From Lamellibrachia columna (lineage: Eukaryota > Annelida > Polychaeta > Sabellida > Siboglinidae): a DNA stretch of 64,000 bases. Shown here piece by piece: positions 24,393 to 48,429 of the stretch. The notes under the pieces are model-generated. The model ran no database searches, was not told the DNA's origin, and worked only from the letters and a program-made list of their open reading frames with translations. The translations under genes were made by a program, and so were the position numbers. The DNA is taken from positions 19,972,438 through 20,036,437 of the forward strand of contig OY759267.1 in the NCBI GenBank assembly GCA_963662155.1. Direction: 5' to 3'. Position 1 is the first letter of the stretch. Every line of letters begins with the position of its first letter.

Positions 24393-24539
24393 TTCACTAG
24401 GTGGCGCTACTTGTTTATGGTCTCCGTGGATCTCAGTGACTAATCTTGTTGACGAATGCGAAAACGGTGTCGCGCCCATTTACTGACGTAGTTTCGACGG
24501 CAACGATAGATCTTGTTCGGTTTATATCCTGCGATAAAG
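24393..24539 (+). promoter_or_regulatory. Candidate promoter and 5' UTR exon (plus strand), possibly of the TMBIM gene
   Basis: Relatively CpG-rich stretch with a CTCF-like motif (CACTAGGTGGCGCT at 24394-24407) and a CRE-like TGACGTAG, ending at a strong donor AAAG|GTAAGC (exon end 24539). The TMBIM start codon lies exactly at an acceptor, so that gene needs a noncoding exon upstream. This is the best one seen, about 10.9 kb away. Inference only. Confidence 0.35.
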
Positions 24540-25364
24540 GTAAGCAATATTAGGCAATGTTAACACAGTGGGACGTGTTTATTTGTGTCACTAACAACAA
24601 ACATACATTCTTTTATAATGTTAGCGCCTGGTCAAGTTGATAGATTGGCATAATACTCATTATACTGGCGCCATTTTCCATTATGATACAGAAAAGCAAA
24701 CCTCTTGAGCCTTGGGCTTGGGCTTGAGGCGACATGTCATATTAAATATTGCCAAGCACCGAGCAGCCATGTTGTTTCGCGAACGCGAGCACACCAGCTA
24801 CGTTAATACAGTATTTAACAAGATTTAACAAAATTGTTATCCAATGTAAAACACCCAGATGGCAATTGGACAAGTAAGCAATTTTGCCTATTGGACAAGT
24901 CAAGGAAGTCATATGGTCCATGCCATTGCCTTGGCATTGCCATTGGCATGGCATTGCATATGTATTTGGCTTCGAAAGCCAATCAATCAATCAGTAATTT
25001 ATTTCTATCAACCAATATGGCAATAGTACAAATTCCATTATTAAAAAATACAACATGTAAAAAATTAAATAAATAATAGTCAAATAGAGTGTTTGGTGGA
25101 AAGGGCAGAACTCAGAAGTGTGATAGTTATCTATGGTACAAATACAATATCTTACAATAAATATGAATTGCAAATGTTTTATTATAATTTTTTTATTTTT
25201 TAGACCTACATAGAAAGAAGATGTTTTTTTAAATGCTTCTGCATCTAGTGATGTTTTCATGCAACGAATGCCATAGTTTTACTCCAAATGTTTGTAACAT
25301 AGGTGTTGCCCCATGTCTCACTACAATAGTTAATATATGGCAAAAACAAAGAACAATACAATGT

Positions 25365-26544
25365 CAGGGCATCATATTTGAGGCGAGCGATCGCTCTCGC
25401 TCCCTATCGCTCGCGCAAATCAATAATCTAGGGAGCGCTAAAATCGCTCGCTGCCTGCAAGTGTTCATCTTGACAAGGAGTTTCTTGAGCATTAGATTCA
25501 CTAGGAAAGTCTACTCTCTTTATAACGAAGTGTTCGGACTCCAATAGTCAGAGTTCACGTATCATCCATCACCGGGTATGGCGATCGCAGCCCGCTGCAC
25601 CAAGATTGCAAAAACGCAATCCAAGCCACAATGTCCTGGCCGCGCGGTTTATAAAGAAGTTATCAAATGAGTAGACCGGCGTCAATGTGTATTATCTTTA
25701 AATGTCACATACTGTTGTATGTCGAACTGAATAAAATACATATATACATGTACAGTTACGGAATAGATAAGGAATCAACAATATTTCGTTACGATCTGAT
25801 TGTAATGGGAATCGAAAATAATAACCTGGATCCGAGCTACCGAACACGCATATGAGTTGACAAGGAGTGTAAAAGTTGATTAAACATTGAAAACTACAAT
25901 TTTAATAATTGTTCCACTTCGTCTTTCAACCGCTCTGAACACATAAATTCACGACGCACATCTCCGGTACCACTTAACATCGATTCACTGTTTCATGTGC
26001 GGATGACGAATTCATATTTTTGTGCACCGAGTTTGAGTTGTGCGTTTGACATTATGATGCAATGGAAGTATGCCATTTCACCCCAGTTTATATTGGTGTT
26101 TCCTACTAAGTTGCATTTATGACTATACATTTGATTCTTAAATGTGGCGTATTTGTGAATCTCAATTGCAATTTTCAAACCACCAAAGCGAAGTCACACG
26201 CCAGTGGCAGTACCGCATCATGGTCACTGCCACGGGGCACGGACACAGCACACTGCTACTGCACTGGGCCTTGCCTAGGCTAAGCCTATGGTGATCGATG
26301 ACATGTTGCAATTCAAAACTGTTTCACCAATTGCAATGAATGAGCATTTATTTCATTGTGCAAAAGTCATAGCGCCAGCAAGTACCAATTAAAATTTTGT
26401 GGCGACAACGACAGAATCCGAATGGGAAATGGTGGCGCCACCACACAGTAAAAAAAAAACTAACAAATCGCTCGCCAAAATTAATTTGGCATATTTAGGC
26501 GAGCGATTTATCGCTCGCCTGTTGTTTTCAAACATGAAGCCCTG
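25365..26544. mobile_element. hAT-like element candidate with GCGAGCGAT subterminal repeats (1.18 kb)
   Basis: Left end CAGGGCATCATATTTGA; right end on the other strand CAGGGCTTCATGTTTGA. Both ends are followed by GCGAGCGAT-type palindromic blocks. CAATGT lies next to both ends, but not as a clean 8-bp duplication. The interior (25555-26440) is unrelated single-copy-like sequence without a transposase frame. Confidence 0.55.
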
Positions 26545-26644
26545 CAATGTGTACATTCCGTTATGATTAATTAGACAACTTGCTTTGTAAATGATCGCTG
26601 CAACTTTCAATGATTTTTTCTAAACGTATTAGTGCGATGTTTCT

Positions 26645-29600
26645 AGTTCAGATCGTCATCAATAAATACTCCCACAAATTTTTGTAGACGTACTCTGGTT
26701 ATTCGTTCGTTATTTATGCACAAATTAATGTCAACATCTGGTGGACGGTTCCTGAATAACTTATAATTTGTTTTTGACAAGTTCAGTGATAATTTGTTTA
26801 CAGCAAACCATATGCACAATTTGGCAAGTTCTCTATTTAACATATCTCGTAGTTCTAATGGATTGTTACCGTCACAAAATAAATTTTACTAATTTTTATA
26901 CATTGAAGATATCATTAACATATAGGACAAACAATCCTAATAGACCCCCTGCAGAACTCCACATGTGACATCTAATAGCTCCGAGACACACCAATCAATA
27001 TTTACAAATTGCTTCCTGTTCTGAAGGTAGCTTTTAATCCTATCATTCCACGCACACCATAATAATTCAACTTTTTGATAAGTATTCCATGGTCTACTGT
27101 ATCGAAAGCCTTTTATAGATCAATAAATACACCAATTGTATGACTTTTACTGTCAGGCGTTTGATATTTCGTCTATCAGTTCCTTTACTGCGTGTGATGT
27201 GGACATATTTGTACGAAAACCATACTGATTTGAGTTAAATATGTTGTTTGCATTTACAAAGTTGTCTGTTCTGGCAAGAAACAATTTTTCCAAGACTTGG
27301 GAATTGTGGCAAGAGAGAAATCGGCCTATAATTGGTAAGGTCGGTTTTCGCACTGCTTTTAAAAAGTGGTACTACTCTGGCAATTTTCATTCTTGATGGA
27401 AACACACCAGTTCAAAATGAAGTATTACATATGTGCGTGAGAGGTTTGCAGATGACATATTGATCTTTTCCGACAATATCCATACTTATGTCTTCAAAGT
27501 CTGAAGATTTCTTTTTTGTACATGCTTTCACTGTAATTATAATCTCTTCCTCATCTACAGGTTTGATGAACAAACTTTGTTCAATACTACCTCCTATGAG
27601 TCCTAAATAGTCATACACAGAAATATGTTCATCTGGATTAGTGATAACCTTTGCTAAATTAGTACCAACATTTGTAAAAAAAACATGTTAAACTCATTTG
27701 CCATATATTTTTTGTTGGTGATGTGTCTCTCCCCATACAGCAAATGTGTCAAATAGTTCATCGACTGGCTTTGTTTACATAACACAATATTCAAAATCGC
27801 CCATGTTTCTTTAGTATTTCCTTTCTTTTCTGACAACAGTTTACTGTAATGTGTTTTTTCAGCCAATCTTAAGATAGAAGTTAATTTATTTTGGGTTTTA
27901 ATTTTATATTGAGTACATGCATTTTTAATTCGTTTGTAAACCAGGGTTTTTTCTTACATGTTTTCTAAATCGTAACCTTCTCAACTGGGCAACAATGGTT
28001 GTACAATGTACTAAATCTGCTGACAAAGTTGGTACACGCCAGGTTTACATCATCAGTTTGTAAACATCCTACTTCATGCCTCAAACTTTCAATAAGCAAA
28101 AATACATTACCATCTTTTACATTTCATACATATTTAATTGTGTCGTATTTCTGTTTGTCTATTTCATAATTGCATAATGTGAATATCAGCAAATGATCAC
28201 TAATGTCATTGATTAATAACCCAGTTCAAACTAAGTAATTCGTTTGATTAGTAAATATATTATCTATCAATGTACACAAGTTTGTACACGAGTAATTCGA
28301 CTCGGTCTGTCTATTAACGGATGCAAACCTAAACCATACATACAATCTAAAAAACGCTTTCTCCGTGTGTTTTGGAGATCGACATTACACTCACCATATA
28401 CAAAGATAGATTTACCAGGGGTACTTGGCATAACATCAGTAAACAACCGTTCTATGCTCTCACAAAATAGGTCTATGTCTGACCCCGGTGTTCTGCAGTC
28501 ACAACTCACAATTATATTTCTGTTTTTTCATGTCCAGTTCGACAGTGACACATTCAAATTTATGCTCTATCACATTGGATTGTACTGTTTGAAGTGTGCA
28601 AGTGAATCTTTGATTAACATATATAATGCCACATCTCCTCCTTTTCTGTTACATCTTAAAATGTGAAAAACTTCATATCCACTTAGTGAATAATCATTAG
28701 TGGTGCCTGAATCAGCCCAGGTCTCTGAATTAGCTATGATGTCAAACAATAGTTTAAGGTCATCAATGAAATCCTTAATGTTTTGAAAATTATTTAAGCT
28801 TCAAGCATTAAAATGTATAAATGATACCGTCGCTCTCTGATTTGACATTACTTACAAATTGTTGATTACTGTACTGTAATATTTTTAATAGATAGGTATA
28901 TTGTTATAAAAGTGATTGTCTGGATCTATATTATTCATAACTTTATTAACGTCAATCGGTCTAATCAACATCATCATCATCAATGCATTTATGAAAAGTA
29001 ATATTGATTGAAAAGTAATATCGGAATGTGTTATGCATTGTATGTAAGTCTGAAAATTTAGAGACCAGAGAAATAGTTCAAAGTCTTGCAAGATCTGCAA
29101 GAGTTTTCAGGTTAATTCTCTGCCCACTCACATGAATCTTCATGTAGACGCAGCAGTGCTGTATAGTTGCACGATCATCGGCCGCTTCCCATCATGTCAC
29201 GACGGCACGTTGTGGATCTGCGTAATGTCGTACAGCTCCAGCGTGACATGCAGCTTCTGTTTGACAAAGTTGACAAAGTTTGAACCCATGCTGGCACTCT
29301 CAGAAATAATCGTGGGTTCCTCGGCTGTGGTCGATGTGGAGCTGCAAGTGCCTGGCTTTGGTTTGGTTGTAGCGGTTGTGGCATAGCAGTGTAAATTAGT
29401 GTTTACCCGGTGATGATGATGATGTTCTTCTTTTGGGGATTTTGTTCAAGTTCGTTCCTTTGCTCTTCAAGCCCCGAAATACGTTCGTCTTTTGATTTGA
29501 TAATGGCTAGCAGTTCAGCGATTTTCTTGTCACCTGACTTAGATTGTTCTTTGAAATCCTCGATGGACTTGCAAACAAACTCGAGAGAGCGTCTTATTTC

Positions 29601-29700
29601 CGACATCTCAGAATCTGCTTTGGACCGTTTTGGTGTTTTTGGCATGACTGGTTCTTGAGGCTTAACGTTTGTCCTGAACTTAGTAACAGGACCCATCAGT
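26645..29700 (-). mobile_element. Near full-length degenerate CR1/L2-like LINE (ORF1, endonuclease, RT)
   Basis: Minus-strand order: ORF1 with a coiled coil (SEMSEIRRSLEFVCKSIEDF, 29696-29403) and KRPMIVQLYSTA (about 29190). Then the endonuclease (FDIIANSETWADSGTTNDYS, DIDLFCESIERLF, GECNVDL; 28830-28270). Then RT (DEEEIIITVKACTKKKSSD, FNSNQYGFRTNMSTSHAV, AFDTVDHGILIKKLNYYGVRG, KLSLNLSKTNY; 27870-26643). Many stops and frameshifts, so it is dead. It is cut off at the 3' side after FVGVFIDDDLN. Confidence 0.9.
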
Positions 29701-30780
29701 ATCGTCCAGGCATTGCATGTCGTTGTTCTGCTCGGCAGTCAAGAGAGCACAATGTCATGGCTTTGGCATGCACTGCCAGGGCGATCAAGCATGACGAACG
29801 AGGTAATCTAACAGGAGGTTGGATTTTCCGCTCACGAAGGCAGCGACAACATAAGTCCGTTTAAGAGTGTCACACACGAGTGAATGCAAATGTTTTACAT
29901 TCTGTTCACTTAATCGTCTTTGCAACTGATGTTCATCTCGTTGATCGCATATGTATATATTAACTTAATAAACGGACAATATAGTAGCACCGTAGAATTT
30001 AGTGATAGTTGCTGGAGTCCAAAACTTTTTCAGCAGAATTCTGGCTAGTACTAGTAGTTACAACATTATTGGGAGGGCTATTCCATACAATTTGTTTATA
30101 AGGTTACTCATTTATATGACGGAAGTATTTGTTTTATGGAACTTTTTCTTTGAAGCATTTAAGTGTCACTATCTTCCCCAGTCATAGCTACTCCGACCTT
30201 AAATTTTAATAACGAGTATAGTACCCAGTATACACATCACAGAGTCTGAAATTAGCAAAAAAATTAACTGGCCCAGATTTTTTTATCTGGCTCAGTTCTA
30301 TTTTGAACCAGCCACGGTGAGTTTAAACTGGCCCCACAAAATGTATAAATTATAGGTATACATACTGAAGTAACGTTCTCGTGTGCAAAACTAAAACACA
30401 CTGCTTTAAACTAAAATAAATATAAACCATATCAAATATTGTCGTTCATTTCATATAACTAGCAGATTAATAAAATTAAATAATGAATTTAATAAACTTC
30501 TCAATGTGAATTTTATTGGCGAAAAAGTTACAAATGTTGAAAGTAACATGTTTAATGCCACTGCTCTGAGGCTGGGCCTGGCACGGACAATATGCCGTTC
30601 TCTATTCACACCAAATCAAAGCCTCCAGTTGACTTTCACAGCCAGATATTACATTAATCAGAATGTCTATTTTTGTCAATCAGAATTGAATTTATGAACT
30701 GTAGTATCTACGTTTTACTAAAGCATTCCTAACTACTCCACCGTGTACTTGAAGTTGTACATAGCAATTTCCTAATAGTT
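29701..30780. other. Non-coding DNA
   Basis: No gene recognised; includes the dispersed repeat at 30244-30340. Confidence 0.5.
30244..30340 (+). repeat. Dispersed repeat, copy 2
   Basis: Same unit as 4622-4720 with scattered substitutions and a 1-base indel; older divergence than the local duplications in this window. Confidence 0.7.
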
Positions 30781-30781
30781 C

Positions 30782-31310
30782 CTAATATCGCCTGGAACCC
30801 CTTCGGTAGCTACACTCTAAAGCAAAATAGTTTTGATCACCGAGGAGCGAACCAAGCTTGCATGTCATCCGCCATTCCTTGTCGATGCGGTCAGCTGGCC
30901 GGCAAACAGTGGTTCTTTCGGTTTTGGTCGTGATGATGGTGAATGACCACCCTGCCAGGTATGCTGACGCGATACGCTCAACATCGTCAAGGTACGAACA
31001 TGACAAACTGATCAAATCGGTGTCATCAGCATGCTCGACATCAAGTGGAAGGCTGGTGTCGGCTGGAGGGTCTGTCGGAAGACGCGGTTGCAGGTCGCAA
31101 CTTGTCGCGACAGATGGTGTCGAAAGCACGACTCAAGTCGATACCGAGAATCTCGACCGATATGCGCTGATGCTGCGTTTTCGCACACAGCCAATGGTAT
31201 TTGAAGACTGTCCGCTTTGCTACACCTGCATCGAAATCCCAATTGGGACGGCAACAGGCGACAAGTAACAGTCTTCTGGAGTACTGATAGTAAGACAATT
31301 GGATGTATAC
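30782..31310 (-). mobile_element. LINE reverse-transcriptase fragment
   Basis: Minus strand, three frames: RISVEILGIDLSRAFDTICR (RT block with catalytic Asp), then after a shift LPTDPPADTSLPLDVEHADD with TDLISLS (the [F/Y/H]ADD box), then ERTTVCRPADRIDKEWRMT. Internal deletion and frameshifts mark it as inactive. Confidence 0.85.
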
Positions 31311-32104
31311 TCGTCAGTGGACCGACATTACACACATTTTTTTCTCGGTCTTTCCGACTTTCAATCTTAAAATCATAATGATTACAACAGTTTGATTCCT
31401 GTGTAATTAAATAATCATTATATCGCTGCATACAGATTAGACATTTTGCAAATAGTTAAAATACAGCAAGTGTTTATAAAACCTACCGAGTGGACAGAGT
31501 TTAAAATGTAAACACCAAGTGCACGACAGACAGCTAGAACAATTATTTAGAGAAATTGACACAAGAGGTCAGTGGCGTCTGTTAAGTTTTGTCTGTAGGT
31601 TCGTGTCCCTTTAAATATGCAGAAAATGCTCTTGTACAGTGATCATATAATAACGATTTTTTACAAGATGTCATAATGATGCTGATAAAGCATTCCCCTT
31701 GTCTAGACACCATGTAGAAATCACGTGCCAACTGATTCGACTTATCGAAAAGACATGCATGTCTATATTTTGTTTCCATTGGCACAACAGACGACACAGT
31801 CAGAGACGGAGAGGAGTAAATTGTTATGAAATGACTGTGGAATGTCACCTGGGATAGGCATCTATATAATAAAGTAGCTTGTGACTGTTGGTCGGTTGGT
31901 CCAGTCCACCCTGGTGGGGCGGGGCAGGGTGTAGCTTGTTACCCCAGTGAGACAGACCGTTACAAATAGAGCGTGACCAAGATGAATCATTTGTAACAGG
32001 AAGCTTTCTGTCTGGAGTTGTATTAAGCTTGTGTTTTATTCATCGGACTCAAGGCAACGTATCCTGATATCTGTATGCAATTTTAAATAAAATTAGTACT
32101 GTGA
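31311..32104. other. Non-coding DNA
   Basis: No exon or known repeat recognised. Confidence 0.5.
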
Positions 32105-35100
32105 CAGATCTGGGTCCGAGTACATTTTCATGAGTACGAGTACATTGGTGGTGGCTGAGTACGAGTACATTGGTGGTGGCTGAATACAAGTACATTACTA
32201 ACAGCTGAGTACGAGTACATTTACATGAGTACGAGTATATATTGTATGATAATAGTAAATTATTAATAACAGCATATTTAAAAAATTAAACTTGTTAATC
32301 AATTTATAAAATTTAGGAACAATTAGTCTGGGTATGTATACGTATGGGACAGACATTTTTTAGTCGTGTTTCTGCCATTGTTACGTGATCTGCGTCAAAC
32401 TTCCACTGAACGCTTTGTTAAACCGACAGTTGTACTACCAAAACTTGACTGGATAGACAGGGTAGTGCAAGGAGTCATACACTCTTGCAGTGGTTGCCGT
32501 TTTGTAATGTAATTATTATACATATATAACTAATAGTTACTTGACGATAACCATGGATAAATATAAAATGATTACGTTTTGTGATGAAAACTGTGACATC
32601 ATGTGATGTTGTGGGTTAGTTGATTTAGGAAAATATCGTCCACTCATCATGATAAACGTACGGTACTCATAATCAGTTATTTGGAGTACATTTCTTCTGC
32701 TTCTCTACGCCAATGTGACGATGGTATGTCGCAGAATACACCTGTGAAATGGTTAGCATGTGTCAGTTTTAAATCTTATGGTGTATATAGTTGTGAATCG
32801 AAGTAGCAGGGATTGTTCCCAGACATCCTGGTTCCAACTCACTAGGCCATTGAGTAACTGCCCTACCGCCACTACCACTAGTAATACCAGGACACCGGAA
32901 AACAAGGAAGTATACAGGAAACGTTTACTAGAGATGTAAGTCTGGACGCCACTTGTGTCTTGGCGCAGGTATGTGCCACGAATTACAGTAATTTGTTTTA
33001 GTAGTTGAGTTGTTTGTTTTCTCCTTTTGTTATTTACCAAGAGCTCTGTCTTAACCTTGGAAATAAGTAGCTTTCGTGTACAAGGTAACATGTGCCATTT
33101 ACTAGGTCACTAATCCTGGACAGTTTAGTCACATAAGTATAGCCCTGCCCACAATTTAGAAATCAAACAAGGCCTCTGGCTATGGATATCAGGGTTTTCA
33201 CACACATCAGATATGACATCATACCATTTCAGGGTGGAGTCTGAAGACACGCCCTAACACAGTCTTATACAACTTCACTTGATTCACATTTGGTGCATAG
33301 CGTAACCACAGAGCAACTTGTTAAAGTATATCATCAAAACACCCAGCAATGTGATGGCTCTATCAATGTCTTAGAAATCCGTGGTTTACATTTCCGGCCT
33401 ACTTTTTAATATGTTGATTTAATGAGGCTCATTTAAGGCTTAAGATAGATGGGGTGGCTATTATATGATTGTCTTGAATTGAGTAGTTTCAGACTTTTTA
33501 ACATAAATTAACCATTTCTTCACAGATTGTAGATGAAATATAAAAATATTCAAGATTAGTAAAATATTGAGTTTTTTATTTATTTGGTTATGTTACAAGA
33601 TTTTTAAAGCATTTTTGTAAATGTTAAAAAAAATAGCTGCAAAATTGCATCGTTTTTTGAGAAAATCCCCAAAGAAATAAATGACATACATATAACTATG
33701 ACAGTTTCACTGATAACTTTAACTCAATCATAATTCAAAAGTTGTCTACATGTAAAACATGTTCATACACCAAATTGCAGCTTAGTAAGTGTTGTAGTTT
33801 AAAAAAAAATTAAGCATAATTTCCTGGTTGTTAGTGATAACAGAAATGTCATACGCCAAAATAGCAGCTTAGTAAGTGTTGTAGATTTCCTAAAAAAAAC
33901 AAATTAAGCATCATTTCCTGGTTTTTAGTGATAACAGAAATGTCATTAGATACACATATCAGGCTTGATGTGATGTTTTTCACTGGCATTTTATGTATTG
34001 TTGACAAAACAACGGCCATTGCTAATATTGACTGGTCCCCTTAATTTGTCGCCACAATGGCCCTTGAATTTGTATTTATAACATGTTGTCGTCTATGATA
34101 TCAGGTTATGCCAGCCATCTGATAAACATGTGGCAGGGCATGTTTAAGATCATTTTGATTGGCCCGTTATCCGCGGGGTCACCAGGTCACATTTACGTGC
34201 CATTTTCGTTATAGTTTCAAAAGCACAATAAACTACGATGAAGCTGATATTTGCTGGTTTAAGGACATAGTTTAGTTAGGTAGATATAATACTGATGTGT
34301 ACTGGAATCACAGTGACTAGATGATATGCTATATGTACATAGACATAGGATATATTAATAAAATTTTGACATTTGATAACAATTTGCAAACGCAAAATAG
34401 TTAATTTGTTAAAACTTTGAAAGTTGCGACTGACATTTGACAATGATCCCATGCTATAACCCTATGCAACTCAGTGAAGAAAATGTAGCTATATGTGTTA
34501 GTTTTGCACCACTGAAAAAAAAAAATTCTGACGGTTATTTTTCAGGTTACACCATATTTTATCATGACAAATATAAAAAAAATTGAGATAGCGTGAACAA
34601 AACCGATGAAAATCAAGATTTCCGAAAGGGCAACACATGCACGTAATGAGTTGTTGTTTTTGCAAAATGTATCCGCTAAGGCATGGCACAATTTGGTAGC
34701 GTTTAGTTCAGTAGTTATTCGCCCGGATTTTTTTTAATAGAGGGTCCTGTATGCGGCCGCCGGCGGCCGTTCCAGGACTGCACAGAGCGGCCGTTGTGGG
34801 GTCTAATGGGTTAATTAAACAAACGCAAGGATTATAGCCAGAACTGGTTACACCTGTACTAACATAACTGTTTGCTTAAAACTAACTATGGGTTTCTGAC
34901 TGGAAAAAGATGCAGCCTTTAGTGAAGCCTTTGGTTACTTAATGTTGTTATATCAATCAGAAATAATGTATTTAAACATTTCAGATACTATAATGGAAGT
35001 ATTTAAATAAAATATTTTCATTCTGTTAACTACAAATACTTGATAAAAGCTGTAGTTAAAATAAAATCATAAATAATTATCACAGCATCATATTAAAAAA

Positions 35101-35183
35101 GTACCCGGACGTACTCGTAAAATCTGAGTACATTGAACATTTCCATGAGTGCACGAGTATCGAGTACATCGACCCCAGGTCTG
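32105..35183. mobile_element. Possible hAT-like element with GAGTAC subterminal repeats (3.1 kb)
   Basis: Left end CAGATCTGGGTCCGAGTAC; right end on the other strand CAGACCTGGGGTCGATGTAC. GAGTAC/GTACTC repeats lie inside both ends (32120-32240 and 35110-35170). Flanks TACTGTGA and CTGTGTGA share only 5 of 8 positions. No transposase frame was recognised in the 2.8-kb interior. The two ends could belong to separate insertions. Confidence 0.45.
33776..33945. repeat. Diverged tandem duplication (about 82 bp, 2 copies)
   Basis: GCAGCTTAGTAAGTGTTGTAG and TTTCCTGGTTKTTAGTGATA recur in the same order. Confidence 0.75.
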
Positions 35184-35419
35184 CTGTGTGAGCTCTAACA
35201 TGCAGGGTTTCTGCATGGGTATGAAAGGTTATGAAAATAGCCAAGACACATGCAGTGCTGTGTAGTTAGTAATGTTAGTGATTCTGTAGTATGTTGTGTT
35301 GTGTATCATATGCCTGTCTGTATGTATCTTTGTATAGTCAGTCCGCACTCTGTAGTACTGTTTATCAAAGTGAAATTCTTTGCCATTCTAAGCATCCTGT
35401 GTGTTGTTTCTGTTGCCAG

Positions 35420-47331
<11,912 letters not shown>

Positions 47332-47436
47332 ACGTCCTCCACTTTTCCCCATCTATTTCTTTTTCGATTCCACGCTGTTGACTTTCATAATTTGTTTTGG
47401 TCTTCATATAAATTGGATCAAAAGTAAGGGTCAATC

Positions 47437-47442
47437 AATAAA
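47437..47442 (+). terminator. Candidate polyadenylation signal of the TMBIM gene
   Basis: AATAAA about 105 nt after the TAA stop, the first such hexamer downstream. Cleavage would be expected 10-30 nt later. Inference from position only. Confidence 0.5.
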
Positions 47443-47444
47443 TG

Positions 47445-48420
47445 AAACGCTGGAAAATCTGGTTTCCTCCATAAATACTGCCATTGTTTGTAGCTTCACT
47501 GACTATCACAGATGGTGCCACCATCCCTAGCAGTGTGATGGATGGCATCATCACTGCGGCCAGCATTACTAACAATTATTCTTAAAGTATGTGGAAAACA
47601 AATTTCAAAATATGACATAAATATATAAGATGTTCATAGGTGTTGCATCTATTCAACAGAAACTCAAAAGGTTGAATTAGCAATTTTATTGTAATTTGTA
47701 AAACATCTGAAGTTGGGAGTAATAACCGAGGATCTGCTTTTCTTTCTTTGTGTTTATGGTATTTGCCAGCGTAATTAGGGGTAATCGCCCAGCTTATTTG
47801 ATTAACCCAGAAAAGTTTCCGTATGGGTAAAAGCCAGTCAAGTTTATACAATAATCAAAGTTGTTTATTGGATATGCAGCAAATGTTGTATACTGTGTAA
47901 CACATCTCTGTGATAGCCTAGCTACTCCGCCTTCACAGATGTAAAATTAAGAGTGTGTGTTGACTGTTGTGATAAGTAGGTATGGTGGAGAGAAGTCGTA
48001 TGAGAAGATTATTTTCAGAACATTGAATCAGGCACCAGTTACGCCCATTCACCAGTGTTAGTCATATTTACCCCAGAAATGTTTGTGTCTGTATTGCTAG
48101 CAGTTCCAGCATGACTTGTAGAGGTATACCAACCTGATTAGTTGGGTATCACTCCTACTAGCTGGGTGAGTAAGCAAAACAACTCAGCGGTTGTTTGGAA
48201 TTACACACTGCGATAATATACCAAGTTGTTGTTGAAGACTCAAAACGATGAGTCTCTTGATCTGCACCACGCGGTTAGTTGGATATGTCAGCTAAACTCT
48301 TCATATAATCAGTTTGCAAGTTCTTTTGGTTTGGATGTACTCGCTAGTGTTATGTTCTAATTGAACTTGTGTGTTTTCACATGGCGACATGGCTGAGGGT
48401 CCATAATACTATACTAACTT
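47445..48420. other. TMBIM 3' flank, non-coding
   Basis: No gene or classified repeat recognised before the 25-bp minisatellite. Confidence 0.5.
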
Positions 48421-48429
48421 CTACCACAC

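Noticed and set aside
34735..34815. piggyBac-type end (GGG|TTAA with a GC-rich palindrome)
   Set aside because: A TTAA-flanked CCC...GGG partner end was not found upstream.
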